Positions 1-9,372 are shown, counted from the stretch's first letter. The stretch is 54,090 nucleotides of DNA from Clostridia bacterium (GCA_900769665.1 CAAGHL010000075.1:1-54090), one strand, 5' to 3'. The notes: a model not told the origin generated them from the letters alone. Translations and numbers: made by a program.

Positions 1-528
<528 letters not shown>

Positions 529-675
529 AGGGAGTAGATGGAGACATCTACCATCCAAGTCGAGTGTACGGAAGTACACGGAGTTACAACGAGTGGAGCA
601 TAAACACTTACAAAACAAATGCAAACCCACGAGTGTGTGGAAATTCCTTACTATTCTGAAAAAGCTTAAAAAAGT

Positions 676-703
676 GCGTATCCTTAGGGATGCGTTTTTT
701 TTT
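676..703 (+). terminator. Intrinsic terminator of the 16S rRNA transcript
   Basis: A 7-bp stem (677-683 with 88-94 of the same hundred, one G-T pair) closes a four-base loop and is followed by nine T residues. It lies downstream of the 16S 3' end on the same strand, so it should end the rRNA transcript before any 23S gene. Confidence 0.8.
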
Positions 704-813
704 GCATTTTTACGCTTTTCGATGACGTATGGCAATACATAAACTACGCCTCGGGTAACTATGGTTTAGTCTATATGTACTCCATATTGTTGTGGTAAAC
801 ATTTCAAAAACAT

Positions 814-846
814 AAAAAGGCAAACAATCACGTTTGCCCTTTTTTC
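814..846. terminator. Bidirectional terminator after the 927-1778 gene
   Basis: GGCAAAC and GTTTGCC arms around a six-base loop are flanked by an A-run on the left and a T-run on the right, so the hairpin can stop transcripts from both sides. It lies about 80 bases beyond the stop of the minus-strand membrane-protein gene and is its likely terminator. Confidence 0.8.
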
Positions 847-926
847 TTGCTTGTATTACTTTTGCGATTATTGAAACTTATTTCATTCGGCATTTTACCG
901 ATTTTGCCTACTTTACGTATGGCAAA

Positions 927-1778
927 TCAGCCTTTGCTGTTCATATTGGTGGAGATTATTGTCAATATAAATGCGATTACAAGTATCGAAACGCCAAGAA
1001 TAATCAGTATTTTCTTCCATCCCAGCGCGCCTTTGCCCTCGCCGTAATTGATGTAGTGTTTGTTTGCTATGGGCAAGCATACAATGGCAACCAGCCTCAT
1101 AAACGTCGGTAGCAAAACGGGTGCGCTAACGGCAAAACTTTCCCCGAGGGTAGCCATTGCAACGCATGTTGCCGTCACTCCGCCGTAAATTGCCACAAGC
1201 CCCGCGACGGACAAAAACATCGACTTGTACTTTGCCGCGCGGCTAAACAGCAAGTAGGGGAAGTAGTACATGCCGTACATGCACAGTATCATCAGTGACA
1301 TTGTCAGCACGCCTTCCGCCTTGCAGAAAAACAACACCCAGTACGCAACCAACGCCGCGTAAAACATCGCATAGCCATATTTGAGGATAAACTTGCCCAT
1401 GTACTTCCACAGCGACAACGTTTCGCCCAAGCCTTCGGCAACGGCTTTGTCGGCGGCTTCGCCTAGGTCTAGCGTTTTGCGCTTTGGTTGCTGTTGTTGC
1501 GTTTTGGCGGCTTGTTTTGCTGCTTTGGCTCTTTTGTTGGACGCCACAAAGTACCCGACAATCGGCACAAATGCAAAAATATCCAGTGCAATCAGTACAA
1601 ACAACATCGGCGGATAGGCTTCCGCAACGCTAATTGTGCCAATCGCCAAACCTATCAACATAAATATGTAGGCAATCACTCCGCTGACGGCAGACAAACC
1701 TGCCACATCGCCGCCGTTGACCTCTCGCAAACGATACGTTCTGCCCGTGTCGAGGTCGGTAATTTCCCATTCGTTCAT
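927..1778 (-). CDS. Multi-pass membrane protein of unknown function
   Basis: This 283-residue protein starts with a soluble stretch of about 20 residues (MNEWEITDLDTGRTYRLREV). Two hydrophobic helices follow (about 30-50 and 57-78), then a Lys/Gln-rich cytoplasmic linker (about 83-120), then roughly five further membrane segments up to the C-terminus. The start is set by a strong AGGAGG site 8 bases before ATG, and a consensus promoter lies upstream (1836-1864). I do not recognise the family. The short N-terminal sentence-like segment followed by membrane helices is seen in several Clostridia hypothetical proteins. It stands alone on its strand between the rRNA gene and the DUF4353-like gene, so context gives no functional clue. 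Confidence 0.85.
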   Translation of the reverse strand: MNEWEITDLDTGRTYRLREVNGGDVAGLSAVSGVIAYIFMLIGLAIGTISVAEAYPPMLFVLIALDIFAFVPIVGYFVASNKRAKAAKQAAKTQQQQPKRKTLDLGEAADKAVAEGLGETLSLWKYMGKFILKYGYAMFYAALVAYWVLFFCKAEGVLTMSLMILCMYGMYYFPYLLFSRAAKYKSMFLSVAGLVAIYGGVTATCVAMATLGESFAVSAPVLLPTFMRLVAIVCLPIANKHYINYGEGKGALGWKKILIILGVSILVIAFILTIISTNMNSKG

Positions 1779-1835
1779 TTTTCATCCTCCTTTTTTATCC
1801 GTTTCCTTGTATTTTATGGAAATGAATATAGAGAT

Positions 1836-1864
1836 ATTATAATGTAGCTATCGCTAAAAGTCAA
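1836..1864 (-). promoter_or_regulatory. Sigma-A-type promoter for the 927-1778 gene
   Basis: Read on the minus strand, TTGACT (1864-1859) and TATAAT (1841-1836) are separated by 17 bases. It lies about 60 bases upstream of the start codon of the membrane-protein gene. Confidence 0.85.
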
Positions 1865-2014
1865 TACGAAAAAAAATCAAAATAATTAAAAAATTAAAGC
1901 AAATTTCAACATTGTGCACCTATAGTGCAGCCTTACAAGTTGAAACGCAACGATATTTTAACGTTCGACAAAAACAATGCCGCAGTTTCACGAATGCGGC
2001 AGAAGGATAAAACT

Positions 2015-4027
2015 ATGAAAAAGACGGTAAAAGTTTTACTTGCCCTCACTTTGGTGTTGGTTATGGTATTTGCCGTGGCTTGCAACAGCGGTACGGGCGA
2101 CAGCACCGACGACGGCAACGATAGCGACAATGGCACAAACGTGCCTACGCCTCCCGACGGTGGCAACGGAAATCCGCCCACTCCCCCGGACGGTAACGGT
2201 GGCAACGGAGGCAACAACGGCGGTGGCACGGCAACTGAACCCAGTCCCGTAACGGACGGTGCGGAATCCACTGTTGCGGCAGGCACAATCGATCTTACTG
2301 CGGCTTCCGCCGATACCGACGCAAGCAGTGCAACGACAATTGCCGCAAGCAACGAAACGCTAAAAATCACAAGCGACGGCAAATACGTTCTCAGCGGCAG
2401 TTACACCGCAGGTGTTAGCATTGCCAAAAATTTGACGGTGCATTTATTCCTTGACGGAGCGACGATTTCGGCAACCGACGCCATTGCTTTTGAAACGGGT
2501 AAAAAATGTACGGTAACAATCACCGTAACGGACGGCACTATCAACAGTATTACTTCAAACGGAACGGCGGAAGTAAACGCATTGCACGTCAAGGGCAGTT
2601 TGACTATCAACGGCGGCGGCAGTTTGACGGTAACTTCGGCTAACAAAAACGCCGTAAAGGTCAGTAAGGCTTTGCAAGTGGTGGACGTTACTTTGTCGCT
2701 AAATGCGGGCAATCATGCAATAGCATGCGGCAGCTTGGCTGCTAAAAACGCAACAATAAATGCCGTTGCCGTCAAGGACGGAATCAACGCCGACTGCGAT
2801 TTCGACAACTCCGACGGCACGACGGACTACACGTTTGTCACCGACGATGGCTTTGTATCGCTTGTGGACGTTGATTTCACGGCGCAAACTAACGGAGACG
2901 GCATACAAGCCGAAACATTTGTGTACCTTCTCGGCGGTAGCGTCAATATTACCACAAGCGGAACTTTCGTGCCGTACACCAACGAGAATATGACTGCCTA
3001 CGACCTTGAAGCCGACGACTTCCGATACGTACAAAAAAGCAATACGTATCAAAAAGTTGCCGACGATTACCGCGGAAACGGCGTAAAATATGCTCTTACG
3101 GCAAGTTGCAAAGGCATTAAGGTTGGCGTAATCGAGTACGAGGTGGAAACGGAAACAACGGCTAGCGATGGCACGACGAGTACAAACACCAAGGAGTATA
3201 CTGTGGACAGCGGTGACTACGCACTTGTCATCGACGGCACGACAATCACGATAAACAGCACCGACGACGCATTGCACGTCAACAACGGCAATATGTTTGT
3301 GCTTGGCGGCAAATTGACAATAGCAACGTTGGACGACGGACTGACGGCGGATGGTCTTGTGCGCATTAACGACGGAACAATCACCGTTACAACAAGCTAC
3401 GAGGGCATCGAGGGCGCATATGTGGAAATTAACGGCGGAACGATAAATGTAACCTCCGGTGACGATGGTATCAACGCCGCAAGCGACGACACGTCCATTG
3501 TGGAATACATCATCATTGCAGGCGGCACAGTGACGGTAAACGCCGACGGCGACGGCTTGGATAGCAACGGAACCATCCTTATCAGCGGAGGCACGGTTAC
3601 GGTACACGGACCTACAAGCGGCGGCGACAGCGGTTTGGATGCCGACAGCGGTATACTTGTCAACGGCGGCACGGTGTTTGTCGCATCGGCAATCGGCATG
3701 GTGGAAACCCCTGCAAGCAACTCGGCGCAATACGTAATCAGTTACGCACAAAGCGCAAATATCGCGGCAGGAACGACAATTAAGTTGGTGGATGCAAGCG
3801 GCGGCACCGTGGTGGAAGTGACAACGGTCAAGGCTTGCCAATCGGTCATTATCAGTAGTGCGGCACTGCAAAACGGCGCAACTTACACGCTTTACGCAGG
3901 CACCGGTCAATTGGCGCAAGTGACGATTTCCTCCACGATTACAAGCGCAGTCACGTCGCAAGGCGGCCCGGGCGGTGGCGGTCAAGGCGGACAACCCGGC
4001 GGTCCCGGCGGCCGGGGCGGACGTTAA
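2015..4027 (+). CDS. Carbohydrate-binding (DUF4353 / Cthe_2159-like) lipoprotein
   Basis: This 670-residue exported lipoprotein has a signal peptide ending in the lipobox FAVAC, with the acylated Cys at residue 23. A Gly/Asn/Pro-rich linker follows (about 25-85). The body is dominated by short repeated turns such as LTINGGG, VEINGGTINV, ILISGGTVTV and ILVNGGTVFV, the pattern of a parallel beta-helix. This matches the DUF4353 family, whose characterised member Cthe_2159 binds polygalacturonate and cellulose. The tail is a Gly/Gln/Pro-rich stretch ending GGRGGR. I place the start at the ATG after AGAAGGA at 2002-2008, because the longer upstream reading would put non-signal sequence before the signal peptide. 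The gene is monocistronic with a strong terminator behind it. Surface glycan binding is inferred from the family. Confidence 0.85.
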   Translation: MKKTVKVLLALTLVLVMVFAVACNSGTGDSTDDGNDSDNGTNVPTPPDGGNGNPPTPPDGNGGNGGNNGGGTATEPSPVTDGAESTVAAGTIDLTAASADTDASSATTIAASNETLKITSDGKYVLSGSYTAGVSIAKNLTVHLFLDGATISATDAIAFETGKKCTVTITVTDGTINSITSNGTAEVNALHVKGSLTINGGGSLTVTSANKNAVKVSKALQVVDVTLSLNAGNHAIACGSLAAKNATINAVAVKDGINADCDFDNSDGTTDYTFVTDDGFVSLVDVDFTAQTNGDGIQAETFVYLLGGSVNITTSGTFVPYTNENMTAYDLEADDFRYVQKSNTYQKVADDYRGNGVKYALTASCKGIKVGVIEYEVETETTASDGTTSTNTKEYTVDSGDYALVIDGTTITINSTDDALHVNNGNMFVLGGKLTIATLDDGLTADGLVRINDGTITVTTSYEGIEGAYVEINGGTINVTSGDDGINAASDDTSIVEYIIIAGGTVTVNADGDGLDSNGTILISGGTVTVHGPTSGGDSGLDADSGILVNGGTVFVASAIGMVETPASNSAQYVISYAQSANIAAGTTIKLVDASGGTVVEVTTVKACQSVIISSAALQNGATYTLYAGTGQLAQVTISSTITSAVTSQGGPGGGGQGGQPGGPGGRGGR

Positions 4028-4056
4028 AAGCATAAACTAAGGATATTCCGTAATGC

Positions 4057-4092
4057 AAAGCACTGCAAGTGAGTAAACTTGCAGTGCTTTTT
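4057..4092 (+). terminator. Intrinsic terminator after DUF4353-like gene
   Basis: A perfect 14-bp stem (AAAGCACTGCAAGT / ACTTGCAGTGCTTT) with a six-base loop is followed by T residues, 30 bases after the stop codon. Confidence 0.9.
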
Positions 4093-4207
4093 GTGTATAA
4101 AAAAGCTAAGAAACGATTGTTTGTGGTACATGATACTTTGTTTTTAAGTACATCGTGTATTAAACTTTTCGTATTGGTTGGCTATTGCCAAATTTTCTCG
4201 GTAAGTA

Positions 4208-4236
4208 TTGACATTGTGCGGTGATTATAGTACAAT
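4208..4236 (+). promoter_or_regulatory. Consensus promoter for the TraX-family gene
   Basis: TTGACA (4208-4213) and TACAAT (4231-4236) are separated by exactly 17 bases. Transcription should start near 4243, leaving a leader of about 160 bases ahead of the TraX start codon. Confidence 0.85.
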
Positions 4237-4404
4237 TTGTTGTATGCGAGTGTGCTTGTCGGAAGTGGGCGACTAGTGTGTTGCGGCGGTGATGCGCTGT
4301 GGCGGACTTTGGTGTTGCTTCTTTGCGTGCTTGCAAGGCTGTTGTATGGAGTTGTTCGGTGCTTTGGGTTGCGCCGTGTCCGTGCGACAAAGGGGAGAAA
4401 ACTT

Positions 4405-5229
4405 ATGACGTTGCAATCCGACGCATTACAAACAAATCAAACGCCTGTCGAGCAAACGCCTCGGTACAAGGTGCTAAATTCCAACGCAATCAAGCTTATT
4501 GCCATCATTGCAATGACAATCGACCACATCGCTTGGGCGGTTTTTCCTGCCTACAGTACAGATCCGTGGGCGATCGTGATGCATATCATCGGGCGGCTGA
4601 CCAAGCCGATAATGTGGTACTGCATTGCCGAAGGATACCACTACACGCATGACGTCAAAAAATACACGGCGCGGCTGTTTATTTTTGCGGCGATTTCCCA
4701 CGTGCCGTACATGTTGCAGTCGGTGCCGTTTAAGCAATTCGGTTGGCTTGCGCTTGTACCGTTTGCGACGGGCAACGGTTTTATGGGACATGTACTTAAC
4801 CAAACAAGCGTGATGTTGTCGCTTGCGGTAGGGCTTGTAATGTTGCGTGTAAACGATAGCGAACGTATTCCGCAATGGGCAAAACCGTTGTTGGTTTTGT
4901 TGTTGTGTGCGGTGGCTTTTCCTGCTGATGGTAGTTGCATAGGTAGTCTGTGCGTGTTAAGCATCGGCAGTAATCGCGGCAAACCCGTCAAGCAAATACT
5001 GTGGTGCTTGTTGTACGTCACGATGTACGCGGCGGTGTACTTCTTTTGCATCGACAAGTGGTATGCGCTCATCCAAATGTGCGAGGTGTTAGCGATACCT
5101 GTAATTATGTGTTACAACGGCAAACGCGGTAGCAATCCTACGCTAAATAAGGTGTTCAAATGGGGATTTTACATCTACTATCCGTTGCATTTGCTTGTGA
5201 TAGGCGTTGTAAATTTGCTTGTCGGCTAG
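4405..5229 (+). CDS. TraX-family membrane protein
   Basis: This is a 274-residue polytopic protein. A soluble tail of about 25 residues leads into a first helix containing the TraX signature region (NAIKLIAIIAMTIDHIAW, about residues 28-45). The GRLTKPIMWYCIAEGY segment follows, then about six more helices and a final helix near the C-terminus. TraX of the F plasmid acetylates pilin. Chromosomal homologues in Firmicutes are membrane acyltransferase-like proteins of unknown substrate. The start is the ATG at 4405, preceded by GGGGAG at the right distance. Longer in-frame readings run into the leader. It is transcribed alone from the promoter at 4208-4236 and ends at the terminator near 5311-5350. 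Confidence 0.82.
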   Translation: MTLQSDALQTNQTPVEQTPRYKVLNSNAIKLIAIIAMTIDHIAWAVFPAYSTDPWAIVMHIIGRLTKPIMWYCIAEGYHYTHDVKKYTARLFIFAAISHVPYMLQSVPFKQFGWLALVPFATGNGFMGHVLNQTSVMLSLAVGLVMLRVNDSERIPQWAKPLLVLLLCAVAFPADGSCIGSLCVLSIGSNRGKPVKQILWCLLYVTMYAAVYFFCIDKWYALIQMCEVLAIPVIMCYNGKRGSNPTLNKVFKWGFYIYYPLHLLVIGVVNLLVG

Positions 5230-5276
5230 GCATATGACGGTGTTGTCGATAAGTTGAAGTTGGAAGTCATATTTTG

Positions 5277-5307
5277 CTGAAATGTAAGCAAAAAATACAT
5301 ACGTATG
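5277..5307 (-). repeat. Dispersed TACGTAT element, copy 1 (minus strand)
   Basis: Read on the minus strand: TACGTAT, ten bases (GTATTTTTTG), then CTTACATTTCAG. This matches the layout of the other copies at 6390, 10492, 14261, 15993, 40509, 49927 and 51124. It sits between the convergent TraX and ArsR genes, directly before the shared terminator. Confidence 0.6.
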
Positions 5308-5310
5308 TTA

Positions 5311-5350
5311 AAAACAGTCACAAGAAGGCGTTTCTTGTGGCTGTTTTTTT
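5311..5350. terminator. Terminator between TraX and ArsR genes
   Basis: ACAGTCACAAGAA pairs with TTTCTTGTGGCTGT (one G-T pair) around a short loop, with T residues on the right and A residues on the left. It can serve both convergent genes. Confidence 0.85.
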
Positions 5351-5490
5351 GTATTGAACGTGCGTCAGTCGGAAGTTGAACGGCTTTGACGATGTATTTT
5401 GTTTATTGTACCAAAAGAGCAATACAGCCGTGTGTGTTGTAGGACTTGATTGCTACAAAATGTTTTTTTTGCGTTTGGATTAGGCGTTTG

Positions 5491-5820
5491 TCAATATCCC
5501 AAATATTCCACGCCGACAAGTAGTATTTCGTTGATTTTGGGGTTGGCAAGTTTGTATTTGATTATTTTGCCGTTACGTTCGGTAGTTACGATGTCGAGAT
5601 TACGTAGCAGTCGCAACTGGTGGGAAACGGTGGTTTGGTTCATGTCTACGATTGTGGACAAATCCGTCACGCACAACGGACTGATTGCCAGCGCCGACAG
5701 TAGTTTTATCCTTGACGGGTCGGAAAGTAACGCAAAAAATGCAGCAATCTTCCTTACGGCGTTGTTGTCGGGCAAGTAGCAATCCATATCTTCCAAAATT
5801 TGCGGTGTTGCGGTAAGCAT
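5491..5820 (-). CDS. ArsR/SmtB-family transcriptional repressor
   Basis: This 109-residue winged-helix protein contains the segment FFALLSDPSRIKLLSALA (about 28-45), a textbook ArsR helix 1-2. A recognition helix with TTVSHQLRLLRNLDIV (about 63-78) and the wing RNGKIIKYKLA follow. The LCVTDLS stretch at about 49-55 is a position where classical ArsR proteins carry an ELCVCDL metal site. Only one of those Cys residues is present here (plus a Cys at about 14), so metal sensing is not assured. The start is chosen from GAGGT 8 bases upstream. No transporter or metal gene lies next to it, so the target is unknown. A TATAGT element about 30 bases upstream could be its -10 box. Confidence 0.88.
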   Translation of the reverse strand: MLTATPQILEDMDCYLPDNNAVRKIAAFFALLSDPSRIKLLSALAISPLCVTDLSTIVDMNQTTVSHQLRLLRNLDIVTTERNGKIIKYKLANPKINEILLVGVEYLGY

Positions 5821-6061
5821 ATTGTACCTCGCTTGATTGTAAACTATAGTGTGAGTAATCGTTGCGGTGCGTTTTGCCTCTAAACGTGCGACTTGTATGC
5901 GGAAAACGGCAAAGACCCGCGAAAAGTCCTAATGTATTAGGCAAAAAGTTGTATAACCGTGTTTTGTTTTGTCGAAAATATTGTAAAACATGCACAAAAC
6001 AAAAATTTGAAACATATTGTAGAATAACGACAAAAAATGTCAAAATCAAGGGGAATTTTTT

Positions 6062-6268
6062 ATGAATATAACGGGAAGTTTGCTGTATTTGCTGTTGCTG
6101 TATGCTGTGTTGGACAAAAACAATAAATTGTCCACAACCACGGGGCTTGTTATTGCGTTTGTGATACTGCTGTTCAACTGCTACGCAAGTCGTTGTTGCA
6201 GACAAAACCAAACGCTTGGGCAAAGCTCGTCTAACGACAACACCTTTACGGTGCTTAACGGATTTTAG
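6062..6268 (+). CDS. Small membrane protein
   Basis: This 68-residue protein has two hydrophobic helices (about 4-18 and 28-43) followed by a polar tail with two adjacent Cys (SRCCRQNQ). An AAGGGGA ribosome binding site lies 8 bases before the ATG, and a strong terminator follows at 6333-6376. Together these argue for a real gene rather than chance. It is divergent from the ArsR gene, 241 bases away, so ArsR control is possible but not shown. No family is recognised. Confidence 0.55.
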   Translation: MNITGSLLYLLLLYAVLDKNNKLSTTTGLVIAFVILLFNCYASRCCRQNQTLGQSSSNDNTFTVLNGF

Positions 6269-6332
6269 ACTACTTTCGCCGTATGACGTCGTCAGTGTGG
6301 CAAAGCACTTATTTTGTCATTATATCTATCTA

Positions 6333-6376
6333 AAAAAGGCAGTCCGACTAGAATCTCCTGTCGGACTGCCTTTGTA
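6333..6376. terminator. Bidirectional terminator between small membrane protein and tldE
   Basis: A perfect 14-bp stem (6335-6348 with 6360-6373) with an 11-base loop is flanked by an A-run and T residues. It serves the small ORF and the convergent TldE-TldD operon. Confidence 0.88.
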
Positions 6377-6389
6377 TTGAAATTTTTTA

Positions 6390-6418
6390 TACGTATGTAA
6401 AATTTGCGTACATTTTTA
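6390..6418 (+). repeat. Dispersed TACGTAT element, copy 2
   Basis: TACGTAT, ten bases (GTAAAATTTG), then CGTACATTTTT. It lies 15 bases after the terminator and before the end of the convergent tldE gene. Confidence 0.6.
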
Positions 6419-6464
6419 GCGTTTTATTCGCTTTATTTCGTTTGCAAAATTTGCTTTTCGCTTG

Positions 6465-7700
6465 CTAAAACTCTGTCTTTTTGTTGACCAACTTTGCCTT
6501 GTATACGCAGTAGCTGTGGCGACCGAATGTGTAAAAGCCGTGTTCCGTCGTGCCGATGTAGCCGTCGCCGAATATGTCAAACAAGTTGGCTGTCACAGTA
6601 AACTCGGGCAACCTGCCTACAAGTTTGCCGTCCTCTACAAGGTAGGCGACCAACGCAGGCATTGCTACGTCGCCCGACGGGGTCATGTCGCCACCGCTCG
6701 TCACGGACAAATAAATTGCTTTGTCGGGTGCAAGTTCCGCCAAACTTTGTGGGGTACGCTCTACCGTAAATCCGCCTGCGCCTATCGTAGGTACGCCGTT
6801 GTAGGGTGCGCCTGCCGTGCCGAGGTTGTCGGTGTTGTACATCGCCGCCGTCTTTTTGCAAGTCAGCAGGCGTTTCAATACGCCGTTTTCCACCAAATAG
6901 TTGGTAAAATCCTTGTTGACAACGCCTTCGGCATCGAAAAATGCAAGGTTTATTTGTCTGTCGGGACTGCGGTCGATAAGCATGGAAAACTTGTCGCTAA
7001 ATATCTTTTGCCCTAATTTGCCGTTGAAAATCGAGGCGTTGTTGAAGTACATTTCCGCAAGCAAATGTTGTACGGCGTATTGCAACGGCTCGATGTCGCC
7101 GATTACCGTCACTTCGTCCTCCTCGATTTGCGGCAATTTGTTCAAAAACGCGTCGCACTGTTGCTTGACGTCGGCGGCAATTTGATCTTCGTCAAAGTAG
7201 TCGGATTCGCACCCGTAAAACTCGTCCATTATGTTTGCCGAGCCTTTGTACTTGATGCTAAGGCTGATGTAGTATTGGTTGCCCTTGTACAACAAATCCG
7301 TGCCGTCGCTGTTGGTGTAGTGCGTTTGACTGCTGTTTAGTTGCACCTTGTTGTTGAACAAAAAGTCGGGGTTTTCCTCCGACAAGCGTTTCAGCAATTT
7401 TGCCGTTGCCGGTACAAAGTCGTGCGGATCGAATATCGGCTTGGTTGCATCGACGTGCATTACCAGCGGTTGGTCGTGGGTCTCGGGGTAGGCGATGCCT
7501 TGGGCAAGTTTCGCCGTTGCCGCTTGGGTCAGTTGGTCTAGGTCGGCGTTGCCAAGTTTGCCCTCCACGCCGATATTGCCGCCGTCATACATGCGCACGG
7601 TGTTGGTTAGGTCGTTGTTTATGCGTAGCGATTCCACCTCGCCGGCTACGATGTTGATACATCTATCCGAGCAGGAGTAAACTATCGTTTCCTTTTTCAT
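6465..7700 (-). CDS. TldE/PmbA-like metalloprotease subunit
   Basis: This 411-residue member of the TldD/PmbA family lacks the HExxxH motif, so it is the TldE-type partner. The N-terminal half is the poorly conserved alpha/beta domain. The C-terminal half shows the family beta-barrel signatures: FFDAEGVVNKDFTNYLVENG, LGTAGAPYNGV, and a C-terminal DIFGDGYIG segment with an aromatic end. TldD-TldE heterodimers cleave unfolded peptides, for example precursors of microcins and some RiPPs. It lies 14 bases downstream of tldD on the same strand and is surely co-transcribed. The ATG is preceded by GGAGG. Confidence 0.85.
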   Translation of the reverse strand: MKKETIVYSCSDRCINIVAGEVESLRINNDLTNTVRMYDGGNIGVEGKLGNADLDQLTQAATAKLAQGIAYPETHDQPLVMHVDATKPIFDPHDFVPATAKLLKRLSEENPDFLFNNKVQLNSSQTHYTNSDGTDLLYKGNQYYISLSIKYKGSANIMDEFYGCESDYFDEDQIAADVKQQCDAFLNKLPQIEEDEVTVIGDIEPLQYAVQHLLAEMYFNNASIFNGKLGQKIFSDKFSMLIDRSPDRQINLAFFDAEGVVNKDFTNYLVENGVLKRLLTCKKTAAMYNTDNLGTAGAPYNGVPTIGAGGFTVERTPQSLAELAPDKAIYLSVTSGGDMTPSGDVAMPALVAYLVEDGKLVGRLPEFTVTANLFDIFGDGYIGTTEHGFYTFGRHSYCVYKAKLVNKKTEF

Positions 7701-7714
7701 TGTGTGCGCCTCCT

Positions 7715-9049
7715 TTATTGTACGTTCATTTTGCTTATGCGTATGTGCGGTCCGCCAAGTCCCACGTTTAGCGGAGATTGCTCCATTTTACCGCAACCGC
7801 CCGTTACAAAACTGAGTATGGTCAGGTCGTTTGCCACGCCGTCGATGAGTCCGAGCGTTTCAAACACGTTGCCTGTCAATACTGCGATTTTTACGGGATC
7901 ACCGAGTTTGCCGTCGACGATTTCGTAGCAAATACTCGGCGCAATGGTAAATGTGGACATACCCGAACCGTGCTTGACTGTTTTGGCGTAGTAGCCGTGC
8001 TTGATGCCTGCAATCAGCTCGTCCACGGTGGAAGTGCCGCGGTCGACGTAGGTTGTTGTCATGCGTACGATAGGCTCGAAGTCGCAATTGATTGCGCGTG
8101 CGTTGCCTGTCAGCTCCTCGTTGAGGGCTGCGGCGGTGGTTGCGCTGTGCAGTCTGCCGCTAAGTATTCCGTTTTTGATTAGGTACGTGTCCGTCGCGCT
8201 TGTGCCTTCATCGTCGTATGGCACGTAGCCGCTACCGTCTAGCAAGCCGCTTTCGCGTATGGTCAGCAACTCGCTGCCCACTTTTTTGCCTATTTGCCAC
8301 TCGCGCGCCATGGTTTCGTCGCCAAGCATAAAGTCGCTTTCCGACTTGTGACCGAAGCTTTCGTGGGCAAACACGCCCGTTACGTCGGGCGCAAACACCA
8401 CGGGGTAACTGCCTGCCGTGACGGGTTTTGCGTTGGTTATGTAGTTTTCGCACTCGGCGACAAAGTCGGCAAGTTGCTTGTCGGTGTATCCTAGTTGGTC
8501 AAAGCGTGTCAGCGCATGGCTTAGCGCCTCGTACATCGTTTCCTCGCCCTTGGTGAAGCCCATTGCGTAGGATTCGCCTGCGGTTTGGAAGTCGTAGGTG
8601 ATGTCCGCACCTTTGCTGGAATAAAACTTGTACAGCGAGTTGCGGTCGATGTAGCGTGCGTTGATTATGTTGGACATCGGCGAAACGAGCTTTGCGCCTG
8701 TGTCGGCAACAAGCTTGATTTTGTCGGCAAGCGGCACGTTGCGCACCGAGCAGTCGGTAAAGCGCAGTTTGGCGTCCTTGTTGACTTGGTAGCGTGCGAC
8801 GATTGCGTTGTTTGCGATGTCGGGGTTGGGCGTTGCGTAACCGTACAACTCGTCAAGCGCTTGCTGTATGTTGTCGATGTCGACGGTGCTGGTGTAGTAC
8901 CACATTTTGCCGTCGAAAACGCGAATAAACGCCTTGACCTCGGTTGTTTCCTTTGCTTCGTCCAAGTTGCCGTTTTTGATGAGGACGTTGGTGGCAAAAC
9001 GATCCTCGATGCGGATGTCCGCGTAAAAATTTGGGTTGAATTTGTACAT
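7715..9049 (-). CDS. tldD: TldD-like metalloprotease, catalytic subunit
   Basis: This 444-residue protein is the catalytic partner of the TldD/TldE pair. The zinc motif HESFGH (HExxxH) with the following KSE is at about residues 227-235, after the family segment VFAPDVTGVFA. The downstream conserved segment LLDGSGYVPYDDEGTSATDTYLI is also present. The protein is slightly shorter than E. coli TldD (481). The start is the ATG preceded by AGGAGA at 9047-9049. A longer in-frame reading upstream is rich in Cys/Thr/Gln and overlaps the promoter at 9149-9177. No RiPP precursor or modifying enzyme is visible nearby, so the substrate is unknown and general peptide turnover is possible. Confidence 0.88.
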   Translation of the reverse strand: MYKFNPNFYADIRIEDRFATNVLIKNGNLDEAKETTEVKAFIRVFDGKMWYYTSTVDIDNIQQALDELYGYATPNPDIANNAIVARYQVNKDAKLRFTDCSVRNVPLADKIKLVADTGAKLVSPMSNIINARYIDRNSLYKFYSSKGADITYDFQTAGESYAMGFTKGEETMYEALSHALTRFDQLGYTDKQLADFVAECENYITNAKPVTAGSYPVVFAPDVTGVFAHESFGHKSESDFMLGDETMAREWQIGKKVGSELLTIRESGLLDGSGYVPYDDEGTSATDTYLIKNGILSGRLHSATTAAALNEELTGNARAINCDFEPIVRMTTTYVDRGTSTVDELIAGIKHGYYAKTVKHGSGMSTFTIAPSICYEIVDGKLGDPVKIAVLTGNVFETLGLIDGVANDLTILSFVTGGCGKMEQSPLNVGLGGPHIRISKMNVQ

Positions 9050-9148
9050 TTGTCGGTTCTCCTGTTGTTGCGTCGAGCGTGTGCTCGGCGAAAGGGCGCA
9101 ATGCGCCGCTTGGGGTGTTTGTGATAACAATTGATACTGTTTGCAACA

Positions 9149-9177
9149 ATTATACAGTAATTGTCCGTCGTTGTCCA
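9149..9177 (-). promoter_or_regulatory. Promoter of the tldD-tldE operon
   Basis: On the minus strand TGGACA (9177-9172) and TATAAT (9154-9149) are 17 bases apart, about 100 bases upstream of the tldD start. Confidence 0.75.
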
Positions 9178-9274
9178 CCCTAATACGGCAGTAAAACGCA
9201 AATTTGCGGCAAATGTCGGTTGCAAAGGCGGTTGCGTGGCGTTGCATGTGCGGTTGCGGTAGTTGCGACGGGCG

Positions 9275-9307
9275 AAATAAAAAGCCGTCGGCGTTACGGG
9301 ACGGCTT
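9275..9307 (-). terminator. Terminator of the polysaccharide deacetylase gene
   Basis: On the minus strand AAGCCGTC (9307-9300) pairs with GACGGCTT (9289-9282) and is followed by TTTATTT. It lies about 220 bases after the stop codon of the deacetylase gene. Confidence 0.7.
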
Positions 9308-9343
9308 GCGGCGGTGCGTGTGGGAGTTTGACTGCGATATTTG

Positions 9344-9372
9344 TTGACATCGGGCGCGACAATCGGTACAAT
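9344..9372 (+). promoter_or_regulatory. Orphan consensus promoter, antisense to deacetylase mRNA
   Basis: TTGACA (9344-9349) and TACAAT (9367-9372) are 17 bases apart on the plus strand. No plus-strand gene starts downstream before 10553, so it would make a transcript running into the 3' end of the minus-strand deacetylase gene. The match is excellent; its activity is unproven. Confidence 0.55.

Larger units (their letters stand above)
529..926. other. Spacer behind 16S rRNA, no gene seen
   Basis: This spacer holds a short stem at about 565-580 (GTGTAC/GTACAC), which could be part of rRNA processing. It also contains the rRNA terminator at 676-703 and a bidirectional terminator at 814-846. 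No tRNA cloverleaf, 5S rRNA or start of 23S rRNA is visible. Two TACGTATGGCAA-like strings (near 724 and 911) resemble only the first few bases of the dispersed element found elsewhere. Confidence 0.7.
4028..4404. other. Intergenic region with terminator, promoter and long 5' leader
   Basis: The region contains the terminator of the DUF4353-like gene (4057-4092), an AT-rich stretch, a near-perfect promoter (4208-4236) and a G/T-rich leader of about 160 bases before the TraX start. The leader reads open in the TraX frame from a TTG at 4237, but it has no signal-like or family-like residues and starts at the expected transcription start. I treat it as untranslated. Confidence 0.6.

Noticed and set aside
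2699..4033. 444-codon open frame antisense to the DUF4353-like gene
   Set aside because: It is the mirror of a low-complexity beta-helix gene, has no ribosome binding site or family-like segment, and its sense strand has lipobox, repeats and terminator.
4237..4404. N-terminal extension of the TraX protein from a TTG at 4237
   Set aside because: The TTG falls before the predicted transcription start, and the later ATG has a good ribosome binding site.
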